Of a stretch of 64,000 nucleotides of DNA, positions 42,570-53,419 are shown piece after piece; within the stretch, counting starts at the first letter, position 1, and the number at the start of each line of letters is the position of its first letter. A model generated the notes under the pieces. The model was not told the origin of the DNA, ran no database searches, and saw only the letters and a program-made list of their open reading frames with translations. The stretch lies in the NCBI GenBank assembly GCA_036554285.1, contig DATBNO010000016.1, forward strand, positions 62,001 through 126,000. The letters run 5' to 3'. Source of the stretch: JADGGM01 sp025449955 (GTDB lineage Bacteria; Gemmatimonadota; Gemmatimonadetes; Gemmatimonadales; Gemmatimonadaceae). A program made the translations under genes and the position numbers.

Positions 42570-43546
42570 GGCCCGCCAACGGTGGAATCGGTAGCCGCCC
42601 GGAGGAGCGCATCGAGCGGGTGCCCCGTTAGACTGCGGCGCGCGATGAGACGCTCGCGCGTCTGCACCAACGCCACCGAGTCCGTCGGGACGCCGGCGCC
42701 CGGCTCCGCCCCGGCGCGACACGCCGGCAGCGGCCGAGACGCGACGGCGACCACGGCGGCCGCCGCGCCGCCCGTCTCGATCGCGCGCTCCACCGCCGCC
42801 GGGTCCATGCCCACGGCGCGCAGCGAATCCCCCCGCGCGGCGAGCCGCGGCGCCAGCGCGCCTAACGGACCATTCGGCGCTGCGCCTAACGCGATCAGCC
42901 GCGCGGCGATCGCGCGTGCCGCCTCGTCGCCGCGCGCATAGACGATCGTGGGCGGCACACCGGCCGCCGCCGTCGCGCGCGGCGGCGCCGGCGCCGAACA
43001 CATTCCCGCATCGCCCGGCAACGACGCCGGCGCCGGCCGCGCTTCCACACGCACCGCGCCTGCCGCGAGCTCGGCGCGCAAGCTGTCCAAGAGCGGACTC
43101 GAGCCCGGTGCACCGCCGGCGGGCGCCCGTGCCGGCAGCACCAACACGTACGTGCGATTCCACGACAGCGGCTGCGATGTCAGGTCGGCTCGCGTCGTCG
43201 CATAGGAAACGGCGTCCGGATCGCCCGTGACCAAGACGTCGACGCCGGCATCGATCGCATCGCGTGCATCGCGCGCGCGGACACGGTGCAGGACTAACGA
43301 CGGACCGCCATCCTCGCCGGTCGGCACGAGTCGCGCGGTATCGCGCGAGCGCTCCGAAATGCGGTACCGCCCTCGCTCACTCAGCCAGGCCGCGATGGAG
43401 TCGGGCGCGTCGGTCACCGCGACGTCGAGCGACTCGGGTACCGGCGCTGGTGCCGGCGTGGGCGCCGGCGCAACCGCAACGTGCGAATGCGCACACGATG
43501 CCAGCGCAGTCACGACGACGATGCCGGCACAAATGGCGCGACTCAC
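42566..43546 (-). CDS. Ala/Pro-rich lipoprotein co-encoded with NtrY/NtrC-like pair
   Basis: 326 aa, GTG 43546. The signal peptide ends at lipobox LASC (Cys18). A Val/Ala/Pro spacer follows. The middle contains RARDARDAIDAGVDVLVTGDPDAVSYATTRADLTSQPLSWNRTYVLVLPAR, which resembles domain I of peptide- or solute-binding proteins, with later Ala-rich helices. The fold is uncertain. Because the gene overlaps the sensor kinase gene, a role as its ligand-binding or signal-feeding partner is the most economical inference. It carries three GCCTAAC-type motifs. Confidence 0.65.
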   Translation of the reverse strand: MSRAICAGIVVVTALASCAHSHVAVAPAPTPAPAPVPESLDVAVTDAPDSIAAWLSERGRYRISERSRDTARLVPTGEDGGPSLVLHRVRARDARDAIDAGVDVLVTGDPDAVSYATTRADLTSQPLSWNRTYVLVLPARAPAGGAPGSSPLLDSLRAELAAGAVRVEARPAPASLPGDAGMCSAPAPPRATAAAGVPPTIVYARGDEAARAIAARLIALGAAPNGPLGALAPRLAARGDSLRAVGMDPAAVERAIETGGAAAAVVAVASRPLPACRAGAEPGAGVPTDSVALVQTRERLIARRSLTGHPLDALLRAATDSTVGGP

Positions 43547-43647
43547 AAACAGGCCGTGGTGGCGGGCAGTGATCGGTGGGCCTCTCTCCTAATTGTAGGA
43601 TGCGATGACGCCGAAGTTCCCTTCCCCTCGCCGCCGGCCGCCTCGCG

Positions 43648-44025
43648 CTATCGCGCCTGGTACGCCACCCGCGACATGCGCGATCCCAACCGGTCGCCCA
43701 ATCCGATCGCGCCCATGCCGATCAATAGGTGCAGCACCTGGATCACCCAATGCGCGGACCCCGGCATGATTCGCACTTGAACGGCGCCGAACACCAGCAT
43801 CACGAGCGCCCACACGGCGACGAGAGTCACCATTCCCGCGCCTACGCCGGACCGCGCGCCCAGATACGCCAGCGCCCAGAGCGAGATCGCGAGAATGAGA
43901 CCGACCACCATGTGCACGGGGATCAACCCCAACGCGTGACCGGTCCAGAAGATGATGCCGAGGATGATGAGAATCAGTCCCGACAGCCGCACCAGGATGC
44001 GGAACGTGGTCAATGCGGTCGACAT
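43648..44025 (-). CDS. small four-helix integral membrane protein
   Basis: 125 aa from ATG 44025 (a start at 44076 is also open). Four hydrophobic segments: about 8-30 (ILVRLSGLILIILGIIFWTG), 35-55 (VHMVVGLILAISLWALAYLGA), 60-82 (GMVTLVAVWALVMLVFGAVQV) and 92-110 (WVIQVLHLLIGMGAIGLGD). A conserved-looking His sits in VQVLHLLIGM. No known transporter motif. It may be a cytochrome-b-like or quinone-associated small membrane protein, but that is a guess. Confidence 0.7.
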   Translation of the reverse strand: MSTALTTFRILVRLSGLILIILGIIFWTGHALGLIPVHMVVGLILAISLWALAYLGARSGVGAGMVTLVAVWALVMLVFGAVQVRIMPGSAHWVIQVLHLLIGMGAIGLGDRLGSRMSRVAYQAR

Positions 44026-44145
44026 ATGAAGACTCTCGGTTGTGCGTCGCGTCGAACGTGTCCCGGAAAGTATCACCCGTTGGACGCAATTGCGCGACGC
44101 ACCCGCTGGCTCAGCCGACGGCCGGATCCTGTACTTTGACTCGGG

Positions 44146-45102
44146 CTACGAGCGGGGCGCGACGATCAAGCCGAGCGGGACTTTTCGCACGCCGCGCCAT
44201 TCGTGGGTGCGGCCGCCGTCGTCGCGCAGGAGCAGCTGACTCGAGATGCCGCCGTCGAGCGCAACGGCTTGCCGGCATCCGAGCGCGCCCATGAGCGCGG
44301 CCATCTCGGGCGTCGTGAGACCGAACGGCACGAAGTCCATTGCGCCGTCGAGCGCGTCGAATCGCGTGAGGGCGACGATGAGGCGGCCGTCGCGCAGCTC
44401 GCCTAACGCAAGCCGCGCGTCGCGGTGGCCGAGGTCGATGGCGGCGGGACCGGATCGGGGCCCGCGCAGCGGCGCCGGGACCTCGCCATCGCCCGCCAAG
44501 AGCGTCGGGTACGATTGAAGGGCCGCGTCGACATCGGCCGCCGCCGCGGCGAGACTGTCTCCCGGAATCCAGCGCACGCGGCCGGCGGTGTCGATCGCCA
44601 CCGCCGTCGACAACGGGCCGTGGCCGGGCGAGAGAAACTGCCGGCCGTGCATCACGACCCATCCCCATGGCAACGATCGCGAAAACTGCCCCGCGTTGAA
44701 TGCCACCCGCGCGTCGTTAGGCGCGCGCGCGATGCTCCAATCGGCGGCCATGGCGGGTCCGGTGAACGCCGTGTCCAAGCGGATGCGGACCAGCCGCGGA
44801 TCGATGCGCACAACCACCACTCGAATGCGCCACGCTTCTCCCTGGCCGGCCATGCGCATCGACCCCCACTCGATGCCGCGCGCCACGGGATGCCAGGTCA
44901 TCGCGCCGGCGAGCGCCGGCAGCGGCCCGGCCCAACGCACGGGGGCGCGCTCGGAGCGCCACCACGTCTCGAACGCGCCATCGTGCTCGACCGCGAGCGA
45001 TCCAGCCGGGAGGCCGGACGCCGCGTGCGGTGGCGTCGCCGGCGCCGCGAGCGCCGTGCAGAGCACGGCGATCGCGGCTCCGGCCACACGTCGGCCGATC
45101 AT
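44146..45102 (-). CDS. phosphodiester glycosidase (NAGPA domain) family protein
   Basis: 318 aa exported protein with signal peptide (about 1-24). The NAGPA-type domain occupies 85-315: RVVVVRIDPRLVRIRLD, NDARVAFNAGQFS, STAVAIDTAGRVRW, and the C-terminal signature LMGALGCRQAVALDGGISSQLLLRDDG, where the DGG-SSQ element is characteristic. The mammalian enzyme removes GlcNAc from a phosphodiester; bacterial relatives act on cell-wall or polysaccharide phosphodiesters. ATG 45102 overlaps the upstream stop codon by one base (TGATG). Confidence 0.82.
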   Translation of the reverse strand: MIGRRVAGAAIAVLCTALAAPATPPHAASGLPAGSLAVEHDGAFETWWRSERAPVRWAGPLPALAGAMTWHPVARGIEWGSMRMAGQGEAWRIRVVVVRIDPRLVRIRLDTAFTGPAMAADWSIARAPNDARVAFNAGQFSRSLPWGWVVMHGRQFLSPGHGPLSTAVAIDTAGRVRWIPGDSLAAAAADVDAALQSYPTLLAGDGEVPAPLRGPRSGPAAIDLGHRDARLALGELRDGRLIVALTRFDALDGAMDFVPFGLTTPEMAALMGALGCRQAVALDGGISSQLLLRDDGGRTHEWRGVRKVPLGLIVAPRS

Positions 45103-46037
45103 CAGGTCAGATTCGCCTTCGAGATGTCGTCCAATAGCTGCTGCAGATCGGACGCCTTCGCGCCCAACGCATCCATTTCCTTCTGGCTGAAGCCGGAGAT
45201 GGATTGGTTGACCTTCTTACGCCCGACGTACGTCTCGACGCGCTCGCGCGCCGTCGCGTACTGCGTCGCCGTTAGGCCGCTGGTCTTGGCCCCGGTCGTG
45301 GCCGCCGCGTCCTGCGTCGCGCGGATCGAGTCGGTGAGCGCGTTCTGGAGCTTGATCAACGCATCCCGCTGCGTGCGCCATGCCGGTTCCACCACGGGTT
45401 TGCCGCACTTGGCGTCGGCGGCCGCCGTGTCATCCTTGGCGTACGGATACACCGACTGGGCCAGCTGCAACTGCATCTTCCGCACAGCCGCCGTATCGCC
45501 GCGTGCGTTCGCGGCGGCCATCGCCTGCGCGGCCTGCATGTACTTCTGCTGGAACGCGGGGTCGCTCATCGCTTTGGCCTGCGCGTCCTTCTGGTGCGCG
45601 CTCTGCGATGCCGAGATCGCTTCGCTCCGGCACGACTCGACCTGGGACGACGTCTTCTGGTATGTCTGGTCATCCTTGTCGTGCGTCTTGTCGATCTCGC
45701 TAACCTGCGTCGACGCCGCATCCCGCCGCTTCACGAGCGCCTGGACGCCGTCCTGACCGGAGCCCACCAGAATGCGCCGCTCCGCCGTTAGGCCGGAGAT
45801 GACCTTGTCCACCTGCTCGGGACCGAGCTCGATCGTGTTGTCGTCGAAGGTCGGTGCCGGGCCTGTCGCCTTGTTCGAGGCCGGCGCGGCCTTGTCGGTC
45901 GCCTTCTTCACCAGCTTCCCGAATTGTGCGTGCGACGTTGCGGGCATCCACGCCGCGAGGGCCGCCGCCGCGGTGAGCACGATGACTCGACGGCGTATGA
46001 CTCGACGTGTCCCCAAGGATGCAGTCGGTGCAGGCAT
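45102..46037 (-). CDS. exported coiled-coil protein of unknown function
   Basis: 311 aa. ATG 46037 has GGAGGA 7 bases upstream. An Arg-rich N region, a hydrophobic stretch (18-31) and cleavage near SHA-QFG indicate a signal peptide. The mature protein is mostly helical, rich in Ala/Lys/Asp/Gln (KRRDAASTQVSEIDKTHDKDD, QQKYMQAAQAMAAANARGD), with two cysteines (CRSE, KCGKP) that could form a disulfide. No family recognised. Its coupling to the NAGPA-type gene suggests an envelope role. Confidence 0.7.
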   Translation of the reverse strand: MPAPTASLGTRRVIRRRVIVLTAAAALAAWMPATSHAQFGKLVKKATDKAAPASNKATGPAPTFDDNTIELGPEQVDKVISGLTAERRILVGSGQDGVQALVKRRDAASTQVSEIDKTHDKDDQTYQKTSSQVESCRSEAISASQSAHQKDAQAKAMSDPAFQQKYMQAAQAMAAANARGDTAAVRKMQLQLAQSVYPYAKDDTAAADAKCGKPVVEPAWRTQRDALIKLQNALTDSIRATQDAAATTGAKTSGLTATQYATARERVETYVGRKKVNQSISGFSQKEMDALGAKASDLQQLLDDISKANLT

Positions 46038-46110
46038 GGTGCTCCTCCAAATAGGATGTCTGGCACTCCGGTCGGGTACGCCAAGCTAGGCTGCTCAGGT
46101 CGTTTCGGCA

Positions 46111-46130
46111 TCAACGATGTCAACACGTTG
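46111..46130. promoter_or_regulatory. shared 20-bp element, copy 1
   Basis: TCAACGATGTCAACACGTTG lies about 75-95 bases upstream of the exported coiled-coil gene. It matches 18 of 20 positions with an element at 50476-50495 next to the SARP gene start. Read on the minus strand it contains TTGACA. Confidence 0.35.
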
Positions 46131-46231
46131 CACGCCGATACTTTGGCGCGCGCTCGGCGGCGTCGTAGGCGTGTGGAGGACGTCGCGGAACGCCGGGCTC
46201 CTGCGCCCGCGACTGCCGTTTCCATGAAATG

Positions 46232-46266
46232 CGACGGGGGCGGCGCATCGTGCGCCGCCCCCGTCG
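46232..46266 (-). terminator. terminator of the GSIII gene
   Basis: A perfect 16-bp stem (46232-46247 with 46251-46266) with a 3-base loop starts 26 bases beyond the stop codon of glnN. Followed on the minus strand by a short ATTTC, a weak T-tract. It is one of the strongest hairpins in the window. Confidence 0.75.
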
Positions 46267-46292
46267 TCGAGCCGGTGCCGCTGCGGCCCGCG

Positions 46293-48518
<2,226 letters not shown>

Positions 48519-48852
48519 TGATGACCGGGTTTGCAGGTGGCTATTGGGCCCTAGAGCGCCAGTCCGACGGTGTGCTCAGTGCACCGCCAACTGTGCGCTA
48601 CCTGCACAAATTACACTACAGTTGACCCGATTTCCAGCCATTGAGCTGCGGGCAGGTGGTATTTTGTGTAAATTCTGCGAATTTCGCCGGACTGGGCGCG
48701 CGTCCAACTGGACCGGTTGAGACGCCCCAACGGGCCGCCGGCCAAGGGCTTAGCGCGGCGCGAACCGCCGACGCCACGCCGAGTAGCAAGTTGGCGCGCT
48801 GGCGGTGGCCAGGCGGGAAGGCTTCCCTACCCGGCCGGCCGCCGGCGCTCAC
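48519..48852. other. 334-bp intergenic region upstream of glnN
   Basis: No gene is seen. The glnN-proximal part is unusually A+T-rich for this DNA and contains two inverted copies of a 13-bp element: 48604-48616 on the minus strand reads GTGTAATTTGTGC, and 48666-48678 on the plus strand reads GTGTAAATTCTGC (11 of 13 identical). This is a plausible regulator-binding pair for glnN. I cannot name the regulator. Confidence 0.5.
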
Positions 48853-50166
48853 TTACATCTTCACCAACTCGACGCGGCGGTTTTCCTGCCGACCCTCGGC
48901 CGTCGTGTTCGGCGCGATCGGCTTGGTCGCGCCGTAGCCTTTCGTCGTCAAGCGCGCCGCATCGATGTGCGACATCGTCACCAAGTATTGCTTTACCGCC
49001 GCGGCGCGACGCTCCGACAAAGATTGATTGCTCGGCGCGTCGCCGACGTTGTCGGTGTGTCCCTCGATCGTGAGCTTGAGCTGCGGGTGCGCCGACAACA
49101 TGTCGCTCAAGCTTTTGAGCGTCGGCGCGCTCTCGGCGCGGATGTGGTCCGAGCCGACATCGAAAAGGATGCCGTGTGTGGCCACGCGGCCGTTCGCCGC
49201 GAGCGCATCGTAGAGCGGCTTGCCGCCTTGGGCGACGCGGATATTGCTGACCGATGCCGGATCTGCCTGATTCCCGTTGACTAAAATCCAGATGCCGGTC
49301 GTGCGTCCGAGATCGGCCTTGGGCACGTTCGCCACGCGCACGCCGTTCAAGTACGCCTTCACGTAGGGACCGTCTGCCATTACGGCAACGTGCGTCGGTC
49401 GGTGTATCGCAGTGGCGTCGAGATGCACCTCCGAATTGACCGGACCGGTCACTCCGCCATAGTCCGGCCGAAACTCGATCTTGGACATGCCGGCTGTCGC
49501 AGTCGCCGGGTCGGCGAATTGAATCGTGTTGACCCATCCTTGCGTGTGGTCGCCGTCGAAGTCGAACTCCACGGTGAAGCGCTGCGGGAGTGTCTCCGGA
49601 AGAGGAATCTTGAACTGACCTAGGCCGGTCGCCCTGAGGAAGCGCGCGCCATTCGACTCGGCGACTTCGAAGTTGCCGGACACGAGGTCGAGCCGCTTCG
49701 CGAAGTCGCCGATGTTGTCCGCGGCGAAATCTTCGGCGAACAGCACGTGGTCACCCGGCACGAAGTCGTAGTTGACTAACACAGTGTTAGTCACGGAGGC
49801 CGCGGCGGGGGCCGCGGCGCCGGCGCTGTCGAGCGACGGTTGGGCGGCGGCCGACGCCTGTGCGAGCGCGGCGCTGATCGCCGCCGCCGAGTCGGCGGTC
49901 GACACCGGCTTCCCGCTGGCGTCCGTCACTTTGATCGGCTGGCCGGCTGCCTTGGCTTTCGTGATGCACGCCTTGTCGGTCACCGCGCACGCCACCGCGT
50001 GCACCGCCTTGCTCACGGCGCTGTCCATGGCCTGATCGGCCTTGTCGTTTGCTGCCTGCTTGGCCTTGGCTCCAATCCGGCTCAGGATCCCCTGGCTCGC
50101 CGCCGGTGCACTAGTGCCGACGATCGCCGCGCAGGCCATTGCGAGTACTGCCGTCACGTGACGCAT
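48853..50166 (-). CDS. OmpA-family protein with LamG-like middle domain
   Basis: 437 aa from ATG 50166, where a signal peptide starts (MRHVTAVLAMACAAIVGTSAPAAS); the longer frame to 50268 has no signal. The N part is an Ala/Lys-rich helical region with a CAVTDKAC pair. A concanavalin-like domain (about 150-310: VLFAEDFAADNIGDF, FTVEFDFDGDHTQGWVNTIQF, VKAYLNGVRVANVPKADLG) follows. The C-terminal OmpA peptidoglycan-binding domain (325-437) has IEGHTDNVGDAPSNQSLSERRAAAVKQYL and ENRRVELVKM. It should tether an outer-membrane or periplasmic assembly to peptidoglycan. Confidence 0.87.
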   Translation of the reverse strand: MRHVTAVLAMACAAIVGTSAPAASQGILSRIGAKAKQAANDKADQAMDSAVSKAVHAVACAVTDKACITKAKAAGQPIKVTDASGKPVSTADSAAAISAALAQASAAAQPSLDSAGAAAPAAASVTNTVLVNYDFVPGDHVLFAEDFAADNIGDFAKRLDLVSGNFEVAESNGARFLRATGLGQFKIPLPETLPQRFTVEFDFDGDHTQGWVNTIQFADPATATAGMSKIEFRPDYGGVTGPVNSEVHLDATAIHRPTHVAVMADGPYVKAYLNGVRVANVPKADLGRTTGIWILVNGNQADPASVSNIRVAQGGKPLYDALAANGRVATHGILFDVGSDHIRAESAPTLKSLSDMLSAHPQLKLTIEGHTDNVGDAPSNQSLSERRAAAVKQYLVTMSHIDAARLTTKGYGATKPIAPNTTAEGRQENRRVELVKM

Positions 50167-50492
50167 GGGTCTCGACTCCACAGAGGTTTCCGCCCAACCA
50201 CCAACGACGTGATTCGCATCGGGGACCGAGCCCGGCGCGGACGAAGATACAACTCTCGCGCGGAACAATCACGCGCCGCATCGATCCGGTGGGCCCGATG
50301 ACTCCCCTTCCCGCGTAATGCTGAGCCCGTCAAACGTGAGCGCCAACGAGCCGGCCATTCTCTCCTCGAGTCGGCGCGCGAGAAAATCATCGCCAATCAG
50401 ACGTTTCACCCTCGAGTGGACACGCGGCCGCGCCCGCACGCCGGGCACAAACCTAGTCCCGGCCTCATGCAGACTTCAACGACGTCAACACC
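50167..50492. other. 326-bp divergent promoter region
   Basis: Shared by the OmpA-family gene (minus) and the SARP gene (plus). No gene seen. The only notable element is at 50476-50495, immediately at the SARP start: TCAACGACGTCAACACCTTG, 18 of 20 identical to one upstream of the exported coiled-coil gene at 46111. No strong -35/-10 pair was recognised. Confidence 0.4.
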
Positions 50493-51938
50493 TTGAGAGA
50501 CCAAACCTTTCGACTACTCACGCTCGGCCAGCTCGCGCTGATCGCCTCCGACGGCTCGGAGGACGTGTCACTCGCGACACGACGGCGAAAGCTGGCGCTC
50601 CTTGCGGTCCTCGCGACCGCGGGCCGGCCGATCTCGCGTGCCGTGCTCGCCGAGATGTTCTGGGGCGATCAAGACGAAGAGCGCGCACGACATTCGTTGA
50701 GTGACGCGCTGTCGCACTTGCGGCGCGTCCTGGGCCGCGACGCAATTACCGCGCGACAGACCGATGTCTGGATCGCGCCCGACTGCCGACTGACGGTAGA
50801 TGCACTCGAGCTCACCGCCGCCGCCGCCGCGCGCGACTCGACGCGCGTGGTGGGATTGTACGGGGGCCCATTCATGGAAGGCGTGTGCGTGTCGCGGTCG
50901 TGCACGTTCGAACAGTGGGCCGTGCGCGAGCGCGATCGCCTCGAGCGGCTCTTCCTCGCGGCGTGTGACGGCCGGTGCTTCGCATTGGCACGCGCCCGCG
51001 CATGGGGCGACTGCGCCATCCTCGCCGCGCGTTGGCTCGACATGGCGCCGTTGTCGGTGGACGCGGCGCTCTACCGCCTCAACGCGCTCAAGGCGCCGCT
51101 CACGCGCGACGCGTATGCGCGTGCGCTCGTCGCGTACGACCGTCTCGTGCGTCGGCTTCGGGACGAATATGAGCTGACTCCCGATCCGCGCGTTGCCTCG
51201 CTGGCGAACGACATCGCCATCGCGCTGCGTGCTGCCCCCATCGTCGCGCCAGTCGAGACGACAACCTACGCCGTCGTCGCCGCGAGCGAACCAGCGACGG
51301 TTGTCACGGCCGACGTTCCGGCCGCGACCTTCGAGACACCCACGCCGAACCTCGTCGACTCGCCGCCGGCGCCGTCGCGCCGACGGTTGTCACACTGGGC
51401 TGCGGTGGCCGGCAGCCTCGCCGTCACGTTGCTCCTGGCCGCGCCCAGCGGCCGCCGTGGAGCGGTCGCCGCGTCTAACGCAACGCCGGTCGTAGCCGTC
51501 GCCCCGGTCCGCGTACTCGGCGCCGATCGCTCCGACGCGTGGCTCGGCGATGGCGTGGCGCAGCTCCTCGCCTCGGATCTTGCGGACTCCGGCGCGGTGA
51601 TCGTAGTGCCGCCGGAACGCGTGCAGACCACCGAGGCCACTGATGGCCAAGGAGATGAAGCCACCCACGCGCTGGGCGAGCAACTCGGCGCCACCTGGGT
51701 GGTGGACGGCGGACTGGTTCACGGAGACACGCTCTACATGCTCGACGTGAGCGTGCACGAAACGTCGTCGGGCCGGGTCGTGCAGCTTTTCACGGTGACC
51801 GCGCGCGACATGGCGGGTCTTGCCACCCGTGCCGCGGCTCGCGTGTGGTCGACAGCCCTTCGGTCGTCGGGCCGAGCCATGGTGGGCACCACTCGTTCGT
51901 CCAGTGACAGCTCAGCGACGTACGCGAGCCACTTCTAG
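50493..51938 (+). CDS. SARP/BTAD-type regulator with membrane segment and TolB-like domain
   Basis: 481 aa. The best available start is TTG 50493; no ATG or GTG gives a complete domain, so the start is uncertain. An OmpR-like winged helix (1-95: FRLLTLGQLALIASDG, GRPISRAVLAEMFWGDQDEERARHSLSDALSHLRRVLG) is followed by a BTAD domain (100-245). A single membrane helix lies near 300-318. The periplasmic tail (335-460: PVRVLGADRSDAWLGDGVAQLLASDL, LGATWVVDGGLVHGDTLYMLDVSVHE) resembles the TolB/FlgO-like N domain. A membrane-tethered transcription factor of unknown target. Confidence 0.82.
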   Translation: MRDQTFRLLTLGQLALIASDGSEDVSLATRRRKLALLAVLATAGRPISRAVLAEMFWGDQDEERARHSLSDALSHLRRVLGRDAITARQTDVWIAPDCRLTVDALELTAAAAARDSTRVVGLYGGPFMEGVCVSRSCTFEQWAVRERDRLERLFLAACDGRCFALARARAWGDCAILAARWLDMAPLSVDAALYRLNALKAPLTRDAYARALVAYDRLVRRLRDEYELTPDPRVASLANDIAIALRAAPIVAPVETTTYAVVAASEPATVVTADVPAATFETPTPNLVDSPPAPSRRRLSHWAAVAGSLAVTLLLAAPSGRRGAVAASNATPVVAVAPVRVLGADRSDAWLGDGVAQLLASDLADSGAVIVVPPERVQTTEATDGQGDEATHALGEQLGATWVVDGGLVHGDTLYMLDVSVHETSSGRVVQLFTVTARDMAGLATRAAARVWSTALRSSGRAMVGTTRSSSDSSATYASHF

Positions 51939-52312
51939 CCTTTCGCCTGCTCGCGTGCCGAAATAGCAAAACAGCTCGACAGGTTGGCGGTCATCGTTGG
52001 TGGCGATGACCGCTAAGTGTCTCACATTTTGTGCTTGTTCTGCAGAAAACGCGACGCAAGTGTTACCGATATAAGCTGCCGAAGCAGAGCGCGCCTCCGA
52101 GGTCGGGGGCGCGTCGTCGTTTCACCACTCGGGAATCCGGCCAGCTGGAGCGGGTTGTTACAGGTTCGGTCAGCGCTTCGTCCCGAGATGTACGCTTTGC
52201 GCCGGCGACAAATCTCCCTGCACGACAATCCTCTCGTAATGCGGACGCCAATCGCGGCGCGAGGGACCTCAGGCGCACCGCTAGTCGTCTCGCACCACAG
52301 CCAAAACTCGAC
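51939..52312. other. 374-bp intergenic region with hairpin
   Basis: No gene is seen, although the reading frame of the next gene is open back to 52031. A perfect 10-bp stem (51987-51996/52004-52013, 7-base loop) lies about 50 bases after the SARP stop codon and may be its terminator, though without a T-run. A second, imperfect G+C-rich hairpin lies near 52089-52113, followed by a T-rich patch. The promoter of the binding-protein/chemoreceptor operon should lie here. Confidence 0.45.
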
Positions 52313-53419
52313 GTGAGCGCGCGTTCACTCATTGCTTCGCTGCTTTGTATCATCGCCGGTGCTTGCTCCGGCGGCCCTCCCACGATTCAGCTTGGCGTCG
52401 CCGGTCCGTTCGCACAGCCATACGGCGACATGAACAAGAAGGGCATCGAGATGGCCATCGCCGAGGTGAACGACTCGGGCGGTGTGCGCGGAAAGCGCCT
52501 CGAGCTCGATGAGAGAGACGACGGCGCCGACGGCGGCAAGGCTGCCGGTATCGCGCAGGACTTCGTGGCGAATCCCGGGGTTGTCGGCGTCATCGGACAC
52601 GTGACGTCGGGCGCCATGGTCGCGGCGGCGAAGGTGTACGACGCCGGCCGTCTTCCCGCGATCGCGACTTCGGCGACGTCGCCCGAGCTCACGGGGATCT
52701 CACCGTGGGTCTTTCGCGTAATCACGAGTGACTCGAGCAACGGGATCACGATCGCGCACTTCGCGTCGGCCATGGGTCGGAAGCGCGCAGCCGTTCTATA
52801 CGAGAACGACGCGTATGGACGCGGGCTCGCGGCGAGTTTCCGCCGGAGTTTCGCCGGACAGATCGTCAGCAACGACCCGATCTCCGCGACCCTCACGAAC
52901 GCCGAGCCGTACATCGCGTACTACAAGTCGCGGTCGCCGGACGTCGTGTTTGTGGTCGGGACCGAGAACTCCGGGTTGGTGGTGCTGCACGAGGCCAAGC
53001 GGGAGCACTTCACGTCGGACTTCTTGGGCGGCGACGGCTGGACCGGCATCGTGACCGACACCGCGATGTCCGAAGGGGCCTATGTGGGAACGGCGTTCAC
53101 GGTGCAGGATCCGCGGCCCGAAGTGCAGCGGTTCGTGTCCGATTTTCGCGCGCGCTACCACGTGACGCCGGACGCCTACGCTGCGTTAGGCTATGACGCC
53201 GCGCGTATGATGGCGCGGGCGATCCAGCAAGCGGGTCCAAATCGCGCCGGGATTCGCGAGTACCTCGCGTCGCTCACCGATGAGACGGCATACCACGGCA
53301 TCACCGGCGTGCTGCGTTTCGGCCCGGACGGCGATCCGGTCACGTCTGCCTATCGGATGACGCGGGTGCATCGGGGCGAGTTCGATCTCGTGGCGCCGGG
53401 CGCCGGGAGCGGCCAATGA
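52313..53419 (+). CDS. branched-chain-amino-acid-type substrate-binding lipoprotein
   Basis: 368 aa from GTG 52313, where a lipoprotein signal begins (SARSLIASLLCIIAGACSGG); the upstream open frame has no signal. The Peripla_BP_6 (LivK-like) fold is clear: IQLGVAGPFAQPYGDMNKKGIEMAIAEVNDSGGVRGKRLEL, VGVIGHVTSGAMVAAAKVYDAGRLPAIATSATSPELTG, FRVITSDSSNGITIAHFA and YAALGYDAARMMARAI. No ABC permease or ATPase genes are nearby. The stop overlaps the start of a chemoreceptor gene (ATGA), so it probably presents a ligand to that receptor rather than to a transporter. Confidence 0.9.
   Translation: MSARSLIASLLCIIAGACSGGPPTIQLGVAGPFAQPYGDMNKKGIEMAIAEVNDSGGVRGKRLELDERDDGADGGKAAGIAQDFVANPGVVGVIGHVTSGAMVAAAKVYDAGRLPAIATSATSPELTGISPWVFRVITSDSSNGITIAHFASAMGRKRAAVLYENDAYGRGLAASFRRSFAGQIVSNDPISATLTNAEPYIAYYKSRSPDVVFVVGTENSGLVVLHEAKREHFTSDFLGGDGWTGIVTDTAMSEGAYVGTAFTVQDPRPEVQRFVSDFRARYHVTPDAYAALGYDAARMMARAIQQAGPNRAGIREYLASLTDETAYHGITGVLRFGPDGDPVTSAYRMTRVHRGEFDLVAPGAGSGQ

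Noticed and set aside
42570..43163. N-terminal extension of the sensor kinase
   Set aside because: The extension is Gly/Arg-rich shadow of the lipoprotein gene; ATG 42569 overlaps that gene's stop as ATGA and starts directly at a membrane helix.
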